Assembly (NCBI GenBank): GCA_027658995.1
Contig: JAQDQK010000009.1
Coordinates: 62,001 to 126,000 of the forward strand
Direction of reading: 5' to 3'
Length of the DNA: 64,000 bases
Origin: Propionibacteriaceae bacterium AM104-82
GTDB taxonomy: Bacteria; Actinomycetota; Actinomycetes; Propionibacteriales; Propionibacteriaceae
Shown: one piece after another, positions 1-8,988 of the stretch
Numbering within the stretch: position 1 is the first letter of the stretch
How the letters are laid out: each line of letters begins with the position of its first letter
Notes under the pieces: model-generated
What the model saw: the letters and a program-made list of their open reading frames with translations, nothing else
The model's database searches: none
What the model was told of the DNA's origin: nothing
Program-made: the position numbers and the translations under genes

Positions 1-774
1 AGCGGCGCCTCCGTTGCCTGAGCCGAGGCGGGCGGCCATCAGCACACCGCTGAGCGCCGAGAGGATGCCTGTGATCATGAAGATCGTGATCCGTATGCGG
101 GTCACGTTGATGCCCGCCAGCCGCGCCGAGGCCGCGTTGCCACCGACGGCGAAGACCGAACGACCAAACGGGGTGCGCGTCGAGACGAACCCGAAGAACA
201 GGAACGCGAGGATCATGATCAGCGCCGGGGTCGGCAAGCCGAGCACTGAGCCGGAGAGGAACGAGATGATCGGGTCCGAGAGAGGGATTGGCACGGGCAG
301 CGCGTCGGTGATGAACAGGGCGAGGCCGCCCAGCATCAACCAGAGGCCAAGGGTTCCGATGAAGCTCGGCACGCCAGCCTTCGCCCGCAGGACACCGACC
401 AGCATGCCCCAGCCTGCGCCGCACAGCAGCGTCAACAGGATCGCGACAATGACGGGTAGGCCAGCCGAGGTGATGATCTTGGCGAAGATCACCGACGAAA
501 GGGCAACAGCCGGGCCGATCGACACGTCGATCTCTCCGGCGATGATAACGAGGGTGACGCCGGTTGCTGCCACTCCGATCATGGCCGCATCGCGGAGGAG
601 ACCGAGCTGGTTGGGTGCGCTGATGAACCCGGTCGCAGTGAATGACAGGACTATGTACAAGATGACGATGCCTGCCAGGAGACCCAAGATGTTGAGTCCT
701 GTGCCGCTGGCAGAGATGCGGCTCCACAGCGCCGCTGCGCCGCGCTCGGTGGTGGTGTCGGTGGGCTGCGACAT
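1..774 (-). CDS. Sugar ABC transporter permease (partial, C-terminus off the window)
   Basis: Membrane subunit of a carbohydrate importer of the ribose/xylose ABC class. The 258 visible residues begin with an ATG at 772-774 and run off the left edge; relatives are usually about 320-350 residues, so the C-terminal part is missing. The reverse-strand translation starts with a polar tail (MSQPTDTTTERG), then strings of hydrophobic helices. It contains the segment GEIDVSIGPA, which matches the conserved G-x-IDLS-x-G region of this permease family. The start lies one base after the stop of the upstream ATPase gene, so the order binding protein, ATPase, permease is one operon. The substrate cannot be told from sequence. 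Confidence 0.9.
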   Translation of the reverse strand, partial: MSQPTDTTTERGAAALWSRISASGTGLNILGLLAGIVILYIVLSFTATGFISAPNQLGLLRDAAMIGVAATGVTLVIIAGEIDVSIGPAVALSSVIFAKIITSAGLPVIVAILLTLLCGAGWGMLVGVLRAKAGVPSFIGTLGLWLMLGGLALFITDALPVPIPLSDPIISFLSGSVLGLPTPALIMILAFLFFGFVSTRTPFGRSVFAVGGNAASARLAGINVTRIRITIFMITGILSALSGVLMAARLGSGNGGAA

Positions 775-775
775 G

Positions 776-2281
776 TCAGTTCTCCTTGGTGGAGTCGGTC
801 CCCATGGCGGCGGCGAGGAGATCGGAGTTGGTGATGTTAGGGGCGCGGAACTCGTGTGTGAGTTGACCGCCGCGCATGACGACTACGCGATCGCATACGA
901 GGGGGAGTTCCTCGAGCTCGCTCGACACGAACAGGACCGCTGCCCCGTCGGCGGCCAAGCCGCGCACGATGTCGTAGATCTGCGCCTTCGACCCGACGTC
1001 GACGCCGCGGGTCGGTTCATCGAGAAGTAGCACGTCGCTGCCCGCGTGCAGCCAACGCCCGATGACCGCCTTCTGCTGGTTACCGCCGCTGAGGGTTCGG
1101 ATGGGTCGCTGCAATGAGGCCGCCTTGATGGCGAGTCGCGCCTTGAGGCCCGCTGTCGCTTGGCCGACCTCGGATCCCTGCAGCACTCCTGCCTTCGTGA
1201 CCTTTGAGTAGTCCGTCAGGATGATGTTGTCCGCGATGCTGAGGTCGGCGATGATGCCCTCCGCCTTGCGGTTCTCGGGTGTCAGGCCAAGCCCCAACGC
1301 CTTCGCCTTGCGGGGGCGGCGAGCCTTGGTAGGGACGCCATTGATGATGACCTCGCCTGCGGTGACCGCGTCGAAGCCCGCGATGGCGCGCAGCAGTTCG
1401 CTACGTCCGGAGCCGAGGAGCCCCGCGATGCCAAGCACCTCACCGGCCCGTACCCGCAGGTCGATGCCACGCACCTTTGGCGGCGAAACGAGGCCTGTGA
1501 CCTCGAGTTTGACGTCGCCGAGCGCGTTGGGCTCGAGTGCGCCGGCATCGTCGTGGGTGGCACCTAGCATCAGGTCGATAATGTGGGCGGTCGAGGCTCC
1601 CTTGATGGGTTCGGTCGAGACGTGTCGTCCGTCGCGCATCACGGAGACGCTGTCAGCAATCTGTCGGATCTCATCCATCCGATGGCTGACGTAGATCACT
1701 GCAACGCCTCTGGCGGAGACCTCCTTGACGACCCGCAACACCAGGTCGACTTCGTTCGCAGCGAGCGCGCTGGTCGGCTCATCGAGAATCAGGAGCCGTG
1801 GGTCCTCACGGACGGCTCGAACGATCTCGACGATCTGCTGCTCGGCCAACGTCAGGCTGTCGACCGGGCGACGCGGCGACATGGTGAGACCAAACGAGCG
1901 CAGTGTCTCGCCTGCTGCCGTGGTCATGGCGCGTCGATCGATCCTGGCCGGGTTCCCGGGCCAGCGGCCGAGGAACATGTTCTCGGCGATCGTCATCTCT
2001 GGGATGAGGCTGAGTTCCTGATATACCGTCGCGACGCCTGCCGCTGCGGCCGCTTTGATCCCGCCTATCAATGGGGCGCCGCCGATGTGGATCGTTCCCT
2101 CGTCGGGGCTCTCCGCGCCCGAGAGCATTCGAATCAGGGTTGACTTGCCCGCGCCGTTCGCGCCGAGCAGTGCCCTGACCTCCCCCTCAGCGACCGACAG
2201 GTCGACCTGCTTCAGCGCTTGGACCCCCGGGTACCGCTTGCTCACGCCGACCGCTTGCACCACCTGTTTTGACTCATTCAT
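776..2281 (-). CDS. Sugar ABC transporter ATPase with two nucleotide-binding domains
   Basis: Cytoplasmic energy-coupling subunit of the RbsA/MglA/XylG type. Two ABC cassettes sit in tandem in 501 residues. The first has Walker A GANGAGKST and Walker [11 protein letters not shown]. The second, degenerate at its P-loop (GLLGSGRSE), has signature LSGGNQQK and Walker B LLLDEPTRG. This asymmetry is normal for the family. I chose the ATG at 2279-2281 rather than an upstream start at 2320, because AGGAGAGG lies about five bases before it. It follows the binding-protein gene after a 64-base gap holding a hairpin and is one base from the permease. Confidence 0.93.
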   Translation of the reverse strand: MNESKQVVQAVGVSKRYPGVQALKQVDLSVAEGEVRALLGANGAGKSTLIRMLSGAESPDEGTIHIGGAPLIGGIKAAAAAGVATVYQELSLIPEMTIAENMFLGRWPGNPARIDRRAMTTAAGETLRSFGLTMSPRRPVDSLTLAEQQIVEIVRAVREDPRLLILDEPTSALAANEVDLVLRVVKEVSARGVAVIYVSHRMDEIRQIADSVSVMRDGRHVSTEPIKGASTAHIIDLMLGATHDDAGALEPNALGDVKLEVTGLVSPPKVRGIDLRVRAGEVLGIAGLLGSGRSELLRAIAGFDAVTAGEVIINGVPTKARRPRKAKALGLGLTPENRKAEGIIADLSIADNIILTDYSKVTKAGVLQGSEVGQATAGLKARLAIKAASLQRPIRTLSGGNQQKAVIGRWLHAGSDVLLLDEPTRGVDVGSKAQIYDIVRGLAADGAAVLFVSSELEELPLVCDRVVVMRGGQLTHEFRAPNITNSDLLAAAMGTDSTKEN

Positions 2282-2309
2282 TGACCTCTCCTCTCGATGA
2301 CCGACCGGT

Positions 2310-2331
2310 GGGGGCGACAAGAGCCGCCCCC
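2310..2331 (-). promoter_or_regulatory. Intercistronic hairpin between binding-protein and ATPase genes
   Basis: A perfect 7-bp inverted repeat (GGGGGCG / CGCCCCC) with an 8-base loop lies just after the binding-protein stop on the minus strand. On that strand no U-run follows, so it is better read as an RNA-stabilising or partially attenuating hairpin. Such hairpins keep binding-protein mRNA above ATPase mRNA in many ABC operons. The role is inferred. Confidence 0.5.
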
Positions 2332-2345
2332 TTTTGCGGGTCAGA

Positions 2346-3365
2346 TCACGGAAGTCCGTCGGGGTGGGTGTCGAGCCACTCCTGGGCCATGTCTGGCGTG
2401 TACAGCTTCACCGGTGCGGCGACGACCTTTTCCTCGGGCGTCTCGCCGTCCATGGCGGTCTTGGCCTGCGCGAACGCCATCTTGCCGACCTCGATGCCCG
2501 AGATGTCGACGACGGCCTGGAGCACCTTGCCTTCCTTTAGTGCCGCTGCGATGTCGGAGGTCATGTCGGAGCCGAATGCGAAGACCTCGCCGGTCTTGCT
2601 GCGGTTCTCGACGGACTTGAAGGTGCCGACTGTGGCGCCGCCGGACTGCCCGTACATTCCGACGATGCCGGGGTTAGCCGTGAGCATCTGCTCGCCGACT
2701 GAGATGGCCTTGTCGGCCTCGGTGCCCTCCTGGTTGGCGACGATCTTCGCGCCGGGGAGCTTCGCCGTCAGGGCATCGCTGAAGCCCTTCATGCGCTGCT
2801 GGCAGACCTCGTACTGCTCACAGTTCAGCACCCCGATCTGAGGCTCCTCGATGCCCTTCTCCTTGTAGAAGTCCCCAGCGAAGTCGCCCGCGAGCTTCCC
2901 GAACTCAACAGGGTCCCCCAAGATGTAGGCGGTCACGTACTTGTCCATGGCCTCTTGGGAGACGCACGTGTTGTAGCAGATGACGGGGATTCCGGCCTCG
3001 GATGCCTGCTTGACGGCGGCGATGGAGCCGTCTGAAGACACGGCGGAGATAATGATCGCCGAGACACCCGAGGAGACCAGCGACTGCATGAAGGAACTCT
3101 CCTTCGACACGTCACCCGCCGATGAACTCTCGATCAGTTTCACATTCATACCGGAGGACTTGGCTGCCTCCTGCACCCCCTTCTTGACGCCGCCGTAGTA
3201 GCCCTGCGAGTCAAGGTAGAGCGCGCCAATTCGGACTTCCTTGCCGTCTTCACCGGGCTTCTCTCCCCCGCTAGTGGTGGACGAGCATGCCGTGAGGGCA
3301 GTTGCCGACATCAAGATCGCGAGCATCGCTGCGCTAACCCGCTTGAAGGTTCTTCGTGGTCGCAT
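2346..3365 (-). CDS. Sugar ABC transporter substrate-binding lipoprotein
   Basis: Extracytoplasmic binding protein of the periplasmic-binding-protein 4 (ribose-binding-like) family, 339 residues. The N-terminus is a lipoprotein signal: basic RPRRTFKR, a hydrophobic stretch, then lipobox LTAC with the modified cysteine at about residue 27. A Ser/Gly-rich linker and two Rossmann-like lobes follow. I chose the ATG at 3363-3365 because GGAGG lies eight bases upstream; an ATG at 3414-3416 would add an unlikely 17 residues before the signal. It is the first gene of the importer operon that continues into the ATPase and permease. Ligand unknown. Confidence 0.92.
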   Translation of the reverse strand: MRPRRTFKRVSAAMLAILMSATALTACSSTTSGGEKPGEDGKEVRIGALYLDSQGYYGGVKKGVQEAAKSSGMNVKLIESSSAGDVSKESSFMQSLVSSGVSAIIISAVSSDGSIAAVKQASEAGIPVICYNTCVSQEAMDKYVTAYILGDPVEFGKLAGDFAGDFYKEKGIEEPQIGVLNCEQYEVCQQRMKGFSDALTAKLPGAKIVANQEGTEADKAISVGEQMLTANPGIVGMYGQSGGATVGTFKSVENRSKTGEVFAFGSDMTSDIAAALKEGKVLQAVVDISGIEVGKMAFAQAKTAMDGETPEEKVVAAPVKLYTPDMAQEWLDTHPDGLP

Positions 3366-3526
3366 GATTGGCCTCCGTTGGCTCATGGATGGGTGCCGGT
3401 GTCGCCGGCCCGACAATCAACATTGATCATGCAACGACGATATTCTGGGGTCGTCACCAGAAAACAGGTGCAAGCCTATGAAAAACCAGGACAAAACCTT
3501 GATTGGCCCAATGGGTGACCAGGCGC
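3366..3526 (-). promoter_or_regulatory. Promoter region of the first sugar importer operon
   Basis: This gap between the polyferredoxin stop and the binding-protein start is AT-richer than its surroundings and must contain the importer promoter. An inverted repeat GCCGG-N5-CCGGC lies close to the start codon and a TGATCA palindrome lies near 3426. Either could be a LacI-family operator, but no regulator gene is adjacent and I could not assign convincing -35 and -10 boxes. Confidence 0.35.
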
Positions 3527-4564
3527 TCAGCCAAGTTGGCCGAAGAGGTGCCTGAGGGCGTCGGCGGCGAGCGAGGCCCGCGTGGCGCACGACGTGCAGC
3601 GGTCGGTCTCGCCGGCACCCAGCGGGCGGGAGCATGTCGCGCAGGCGCGGGAGGCGACCTCGATCAGCGTCGACGGCGAGGCGAGCGCCACGTCGGGCGT
3701 CAGTTCGATGGCCGACTCGGGGCACAGCCTCACGCAGTCGCCGCAGCCGATGCAGCGCTGGGCCTCGAGCAGGAGCACCACACCTTCGTCGTCGGATGAC
3801 GCTGTCAATGCATCGGCGGGGCAGGTCCTGACGCACGCCTCGCAGCCTGTGCAGGACTCGTCGATCACGGGAAGCGGCAGCAGCGGATGCCCGACACGCT
3901 CCAGCAGCAGCGAACGGGGCGTCGCCTCCGTCGACGTGGAGGCCCTCACCTGGCTCGGCTCCTGGACCGTCGCGGCGCGGCGGAAGAGGGAGCGCCTGCT
4001 GAGTTGTCTCGTCGGACGACGGGTCGCCTCGACCGTCGCGCCCGCCTCGCCGTGCACCACGTTGACCTCCGCGAGCGCGATCGCCGAGGCGTCCGCCGCG
4101 ACGCGCGCCGCGCCGCCACCCTCGCCCAGGGCGCACCCCGAGCAGTCGGCGACGACCAGGTCGACCGGCCCGTCGGCTGCGGCGGCCGCGACGGTCTCGG
4201 GATGCAGCGTCGCGGCGCAGCCCACGTCGAGGCCGGGTCGTCCGGTGTCGTCGCCCAGCGGTGCCCCGCGCCGCCGCGCCACCTCGCAGCGCAACCGCAC
4301 CCCCGTCGTGGCGGCCGAGACGATCAACTCAGGCGAGGCGGCGACCCCGCTGATCGCCCTCGTCGGACACGCTGCCTCACACAGCCCGCACGACACGCAC
4401 AGCAGCGGGTCCGCGACAGGAGGCGCGTCCGGGGTGACGGCGAGTGCCGTCCTCGGGCAGGCCGCCACGCAGGCGTCGCAGCCCGAGGCGTGTGTCCTGG
4501 TGCAGGCGGACGCGTCGATGCGCGGGCTGGGGAGCAGCCCGGTCAGCGCGTCGGCCCAGAGCAC
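3527..4564 (-). CDS. Polyferredoxin with four 4Fe-4S motifs and a central Cys domain
   Basis: Predicted cytoplasmic electron-transfer protein of 345 residues. An N-terminal pair of cluster motifs (CDACVAACP near residues 29-37 and CVSCGLCEAACP near 56-67) is followed by a middle region. That region holds a CE pair, a GC and CSGC, recalling hydrogenase delta-subunit/MvhD-like domains. A second ferredoxin pair (CTGCEACVRTCP and CIGCGDCVRLCP) comes next, and the C-terminus has CATC and CTSC resembling a zinc ribbon. The GTG start at 4562-4564 lies one base after the stop of the molybdoenzyme gene, so it is the last gene of that operon. It may pass electrons to or from the complex; the exact role is unknown. 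Confidence 0.8.
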   Translation of the reverse strand: MLWADALTGLLPSPRIDASACTRTHASGCDACVAACPRTALAVTPDAPPVADPLLCVSCGLCEAACPTRAISGVAASPELIVSAATTGVRLRCEVARRRGAPLGDDTGRPGLDVGCAATLHPETVAAAAADGPVDLVVADCSGCALGEGGGAARVAADASAIALAEVNVVHGEAGATVEATRRPTRQLSRRSLFRRAATVQEPSQVRASTSTEATPRSLLLERVGHPLLPLPVIDESCTGCEACVRTCPADALTASSDDEGVVLLLEAQRCIGCGDCVRLCPESAIELTPDVALASPSTLIEVASRACATCSRPLGAGETDRCTSCATRASLAADALRHLFGQLG

Positions 4565-4565
4565 G

Positions 4566-7500
4566 TCAGATCCGCTTCACCTGCACCCACGTGTCGAGTT
4601 GGACGGCGCCGCCGCCGATCGGGTCGGAGTAGCCGCCCCCACCCGCGAGCGTGTCGTCGTCGAGCAGGTCGTTGACGGCGATGCCCAGCCCGCGGTCGCC
4701 CGCGATGCCGAGTTCCTCGTGACCGGGGCTCATCGAGCGCCGGTCGGCCTTGTTGCCGTAGGCGGGTGCGACGGGCGTCGGCTTCCCGTCGATCGTGATC
4801 GACCGTGCCCCGTAGTGCGTGTGGCCCATGGCCGCGTCGGCGCCGACGACGCCCGGCCGGATGGCCTGGGTCAGTTGTGCAACGCCCTCGACCTGGCCCG
4901 CCGCGGACCGGATCATGATCCGGTCGCCGTTGCGGATGCCGCGCGGGTCGGCGTCGTTGGGGTTGATGCTCAGGAAGTTCTGTGTGCGCACCTCGCGCAG
5001 CCACGGCGCCGAGATGGTGCGGTGGGTGCCCTGCGAGCGGGACTTCCAGTTGGTGAACTTCAGCGGCAGGTCGTCGCGCTTGAACGGGGTGCCGTCGGTG
5101 CGGAGAGCCTCCCGGATCCGGGCGAGGCCGTCGAACGGTTTCCCGGTGATGGGGTCCTTTGACGCGGCGACCTTCGGGTCGTAGAACTGGCAGAGCCCCT
5201 CGTAGCGGTACTTCAGCCAGTCGCCCTCATAGCCGTTGGCGTGGTCCTCGCCGTGGCCCTCGAAGCGTCCGCCGCGGTTGAGCACGGTAACGACCTTCGG
5301 CCACTCCTCGGCGGTCACGGCCGCCTTCCAGACGGACTCGTCGAAGTGCTTGCCGAGCGCCTTGGTGCGGGTCGCAGTGAACAGCGCCTGCTCCTCGGCC
5401 GACGCGTCCGCGACGGGCTGCTTGCCCGCGAACGCGACGTTGGCCGCCATCTTCAGCCAGTAGTCCTCGACGGTGTCGAACGCCGTCCCCGGCCCGAAGC
5501 CGTCGGCGCCGACGCCGGGCAGTTCCATGGCCTTTGCCAGTTGCAGGTAGAACCACTCAACGGGTCGCGGGCCCTCGAATGCGACGGTCGTCGGCTGGCC
5601 GAGTTGCGTCACGGCGTACTGCTGCGACGGGTAGACAGACTCCTGCGTGAAGCGTTCCAGGTAGCTGGGGTCGGGCAGCACATAGTCGGCGTGTGCGCTG
5701 GTGTCGCCGACGGTGATGTCGAAGCTGACGATCAGCTTGATGGCGTCGGTGTCGTGCATCTGCTCGGCGATCCGGTGCCCGTTGGGGGAGGAGTTCAGCG
5801 GCGAGTGCCGGTGCAGGAACAGAGCGTTGAGCGAGTACGGGTAGCCGGCCGCGGCGCTGGGGATCACCTCGTGGCACAGGTTGCCGGGGAACTTGAACCA
5901 GCGTCGCTTCGCCGGGTAGCCGTCCTCCTTGAAGAACGACGACTCCTCGTAGGTCGACTTCTCGCGCGTCACCGGGACGCCCCACGCCTTGTTCGGCTCG
6001 GGCACCTCGTTGATGTCGTAGCGGCCCTTGACCGGCGAGAACCCCTTCTGGGCGCCGATGATGCCGCCCTTCCAGTCGTGGTTGCCGATCAGGAAGTTGA
6101 GGTAGCCGATCGCCCGGATCGCGTCGAAGCCGTTGTGGTGCATCGCCGCGCCGCGGTAGGACGTGACGGCGGCCCGCTTGCCGTGCGAGGTGAAGTCGCG
6201 CGCGATCGAGGCGATCACGGACGCCTCGGTGCCTGCGGCCTCCGCGTAGTCCTCAAGGGTGCGCTCCATGGCGCGCTGCTTGAGCAGGTGGAAGACCGTC
6301 GCGACGGGGATCTCTCCCGCGGGCGTCGTGACGGTTCCCGCCCAGTCGAGTTCGGCGCCTGGCGTCGCGTTGGCGTCGGCGCCGACCAGTTGGCCTGCGA
6401 CCCGAGCCACGGACTCGGCGTCCATCGGCTTGCCCGTCTCCGGATCGATCTGCTGCTCGGCAAGGCCAAGGTCGACCATGGTCAGCTTGCCCCGCTTGGG
6501 GTCCTCGACCTTGACCAGGTGCGACGCGTCGCTCCAGTTCGGCTCCCCGAGCGCCTTCGCCGCCGCGGCGCCGGTCGCGCGCAGGTACGCGTCGTCGTAG
6601 CGCTCGTTCTCGACGATCCAGCGGATCATGCCCCAGGCGAGGTCGGCGTCGTTGCCCGGCTTGACCGGCACCCACACGTCGGCCTTCTCCGCCGTCTTCG
6701 ACATGCGCGGGTCGATCACGACCATCTTCATGCCGAGTTCGCGGGCGCGGCCGATGCGCGGCGCCATCCACGTCGGGCCCTTGTTCGCCGTGACGGGCTC
6801 GGCGCCCCAGACGATCAGGTACCTGCAGTAGTCGATGTCGGCGTACATCCGCTGGAACCCGGTCGTGGGGTGCGAGCGGGCGTTGGCGACGACACCCGAC
6901 ATGCCGCAGGTGCCGCCATGGTTGAACTGGTTGATGGAGCCGAAGGACTGGTTGGTGAACCGGCCACCGATCAGGTTCATCCGGTCGCCGCCGATGACGG
7001 CCATCAGGTTCGACTTCGGCCCGAGTTCGGGGCGCTTCGCGTCGATCAGTGCCTCGCCCCAGGTCTTCTCGAAGTCGGCCTGCGTCATGGTGCCCGCTGC
7101 GACGGCGTCGACGTCGGCCATCACCTTCTTCTTGGGCGCGAACCGCCACCACTGCCGGATCCCAGGGGTGCCGAGCTTCGAGGACCCGTCGAGGATGTCG
7201 GCAAGCGCCTCATCCCAGGTGATCGACTCCCACTGGTCGGAGCCGCGGTCGCCCACCCGGCGCAGCGGCGTCGTCAGGCGCAGCTTGTCGTGCGCGACCT
7301 GCGGGCCCGCTTGCCCCTTGAGGCATGCGATGCCGCCGGAGCGGGAGCGTGCGGTGTGGGCCATGTCGCCGATGCCGCTGACGGCGTCCTGCGGGCTGGT
7401 GTCGTAGGGGATCGGGCCGATCGGCTGCGTCGTCAGGGCGCTGTAGGGGTTGCCCGCGATCTTGCGGACCAGCGCGGTGGCCTGCGAGTCGCCGGGAGGC

Positions 7501-7736
7501 GCGAGGCGGACCTTGATGGAGCAGAACGTGTTGCAGTTCATGCACATCGAGTAGATGACGTCCTCGGCGGTGTAGGCGTCCGAGTCGTCCCCGGTGCCGT
7601 GCGCCGTCGACTCGTGGATCGGGTCGCCGAAGCCGTCGTTGACCATGGTCGCCGCGACGACGCCGACGCCGACCGCTCCTGCGCCGACGCCGAGGACGGT
7701 GCGCCTCTTGATGCCTTCTTGCTGCTCGTCGGTCAT
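4566..7736 (-). CDS. TtrA-like molybdopterin oxidoreductase catalytic subunit
   Basis: Exported bis-MGD reductase of the DMSO reductase superfamily, 1056 residues. A twin-arginine signal (KRRTVLGVG at residues 10-18) shows Tat export. An iron-sulfur motif CMNCNTFC (Cys65, 68, 72) with a fourth Cys in ACLKG (about 138) follows, and a candidate molybdenum-ligand Cys lies in GGTCGMSG (about 277). The run ELGPKSN, then NQSFGS and NHGGTCG, resembles tetrathionate reductase TtrA more than nitrate or formate enzymes. Polysulfide, thiosulfate or arsenate activity is not excluded. The ATG at 7734-7736 overlaps the NrfD stop (ATGA), giving tight coupling. Family assignment is firm; the tetrathionate substrate is an inference. 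Confidence 0.85.
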   Translation of the reverse strand: MTDEQQEGIKRRTVLGVGAGAVGVGVVAATMVNDGFGDPIHESTAHGTGDDSDAYTAEDVIYSMCMNCNTFCSIKVRLAPPGDSQATALVRKIAGNPYSALTTQPIGPIPYDTSPQDAVSGIGDMAHTARSRSGGIACLKGQAGPQVAHDKLRLTTPLRRVGDRGSDQWESITWDEALADILDGSSKLGTPGIRQWWRFAPKKKVMADVDAVAAGTMTQADFEKTWGEALIDAKRPELGPKSNLMAVIGGDRMNLIGGRFTNQSFGSINQFNHGGTCGMSGVVANARSHPTTGFQRMYADIDYCRYLIVWGAEPVTANKGPTWMAPRIGRARELGMKMVVIDPRMSKTAEKADVWVPVKPGNDADLAWGMIRWIVENERYDDAYLRATGAAAAKALGEPNWSDASHLVKVEDPKRGKLTMVDLGLAEQQIDPETGKPMDAESVARVAGQLVGADANATPGAELDWAGTVTTPAGEIPVATVFHLLKQRAMERTLEDYAEAAGTEASVIASIARDFTSHGKRAAVTSYRGAAMHHNGFDAIRAIGYLNFLIGNHDWKGGIIGAQKGFSPVKGRYDINEVPEPNKAWGVPVTREKSTYEESSFFKEDGYPAKRRWFKFPGNLCHEVIPSAAAGYPYSLNALFLHRHSPLNSSPNGHRIAEQMHDTDAIKLIVSFDITVGDTSAHADYVLPDPSYLERFTQESVYPSQQYAVTQLGQPTTVAFEGPRPVEWFYLQLAKAMELPGVGADGFGPGTAFDTVEDYWLKMAANVAFAGKQPVADASAEEQALFTATRTKALGKHFDESVWKAAVTAEEWPKVVTVLNRGGRFEGHGEDHANGYEGDWLKYRYEGLCQFYDPKVAASKDPITGKPFDGLARIREALRTDGTPFKRDDLPLKFTNWKSRSQGTHRTISAPWLREVRTQNFLSINPNDADPRGIRNGDRIMIRSAAGQVEGVAQLTQAIRPGVVGADAAMGHTHYGARSITIDGKPTPVAPAYGNKADRRSMSPGHEELGIAGDRGLGIAVNDLLDDDTLAGGGGYSDPIGGGAVQLDTWVQVKRI

Positions 7737-8983
7737 GACTCTTCCTGCGGGACGATGGAGACCCGGACCGGGTCGTGGATGGGCTGCCAGGACGCGACGA
7801 GGCAGTAGACGAGGACGCCGCCAGCGATCAGGAACGCGGCGACCCCCCACTCGACGAGCGACGGGAAGTACCAGCCGGTGGCATAACCGTCGAGCACCGG
7901 CGTGATCTGGGGCGGGACGACGATGTTGAACCGCACGCCCATGATCCCGACCACGACGCAGGCCGCCGCGAGCGCCGTCCAACCGACCGAGGAGCGCAGC
8001 TTGGGGATCATCAGGATCACGATGGGCACCACGAGGCCGAGGCCGATCTGCAGGCCCCAGAACGTCCAGGCGTAGGGGCCGAACATCATCACCTCGAGGA
8101 TGCTGGACTCGTGGTGGTCGGCGGCGAGCAGCGGGATGCCGTACTCGTACATCGTCAGGCCCGCGTCGACGAACAGGCCGGCGAGCAGGATCCGGGCCAT
8201 GAACCCGATCAGCTTCTCGTTGGGTCGCCTGCCCGAGGCGCGCTCGGCGAGGTAGTGGATCACGATCAGCACGGCGCAGCCTGCCAGCACCGCAGAGGCG
8301 AGCAGGATGACGGGGAACAGGCCGCCCGACCAGGTGCTGCGCGCCGACACGACAGCGAACAGGGCACCCTCGGCGCCGAGGACGCCGATGATGGCCAGCG
8401 GCAGGCCGATCGCGGAGAGGATCTTCAGGGTGCGGCGGTTGCGGTTGTCGTTGCCGAGCCCGCGCTGCAGCCGGATCGCGAAGACCAGCTGGGCCACCAC
8501 GATCGCCAGGTAGACGACGTAGCTGCGCACAGCCCACGCGAGGGGGCTCGTCCAGTGGAAGAACAACATCACGTTGAGCGCGCGGTCGAGGCGACCCAGG
8601 TCGACGCCGATGAAGGCGAGGCCGACGCCGAGGCTGACGGCCGCCGTCAGGAGCGCGCTGCGGCCGATGCCCTCCGCCTGCCTGATCCGGAACCCGAACA
8701 CCAGCGAGGACAGGATCGCGGGGCCGGCGGACAGGCCCACGAAGTAGATGTAGAACGCCACCCAGGCGCCCCACGGCACCTGGGACGTGAGCTCCGTGAC
8801 GGACAGGCCGCCGACGAGTCGCATCACCATCGCGACGGCGCCCGCGCCGATCAGCGTCAGCAGCAGCGGGTACCACCACATGCGGACGCGTCTGGTCAGG
8901 AAGGGCAGCTTCTCGGGCGGGGACCACCAGTGCCTGTCGGCGCTGGCCTCGCGGCCGGTCGGGGCGGCTTCGGTCGTCGTCAT
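7733..8983 (-). CDS. NrfD/PsrC-family membrane quinol subunit
   Basis: Integral membrane subunit that exchanges electrons between menaquinone and the extracytoplasmic iron-sulfur subunit. The 416-residue product has a polar N-terminus (MTTTEAAPTGRE), then about nine or ten hydrophobic helices with loops typical of NrfD (PLLLTLIGAGAVAMV, SAGPAILSSL, FHWTSPLAWAVR). The ATG at 8981-8983 is five bases after the stop of the 4Fe-4S subunit. An upstream continuation of the frame reads through that gene and is spurious. It lacks heme-binding histidine pairs expected of cytochrome b-type subunits, consistent with the NrfD class. Confidence 0.9.
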   Translation of the reverse strand: MTTTEAAPTGREASADRHWWSPPEKLPFLTRRVRMWWYPLLLTLIGAGAVAMVMRLVGGLSVTELTSQVPWGAWVAFYIYFVGLSAGPAILSSLVFGFRIRQAEGIGRSALLTAAVSLGVGLAFIGVDLGRLDRALNVMLFFHWTSPLAWAVRSYVVYLAIVVAQLVFAIRLQRGLGNDNRNRRTLKILSAIGLPLAIIGVLGAEGALFAVVSARSTWSGGLFPVILLASAVLAGCAVLIVIHYLAERASGRRPNEKLIGFMARILLAGLFVDAGLTMYEYGIPLLAADHHESSILEVMMFGPYAWTFWGLQIGLGLVVPIVILMIPKLRSSVGWTALAAACVVVGIMGVRFNIVVPPQITPVLDGYATGWYFPSLVEWGVAAFLIAGGVLVYCLVASWQPIHDPVRVSIVPQEES

Positions 8984-8988
8984 GGCAC

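Noticed and set aside
2310..2335. Rho-independent terminator on the plus strand (hairpin followed by TTTT)
   Set aside because: No plus-strand gene ends here; the hairpin fits the minus-strand intercistronic role.
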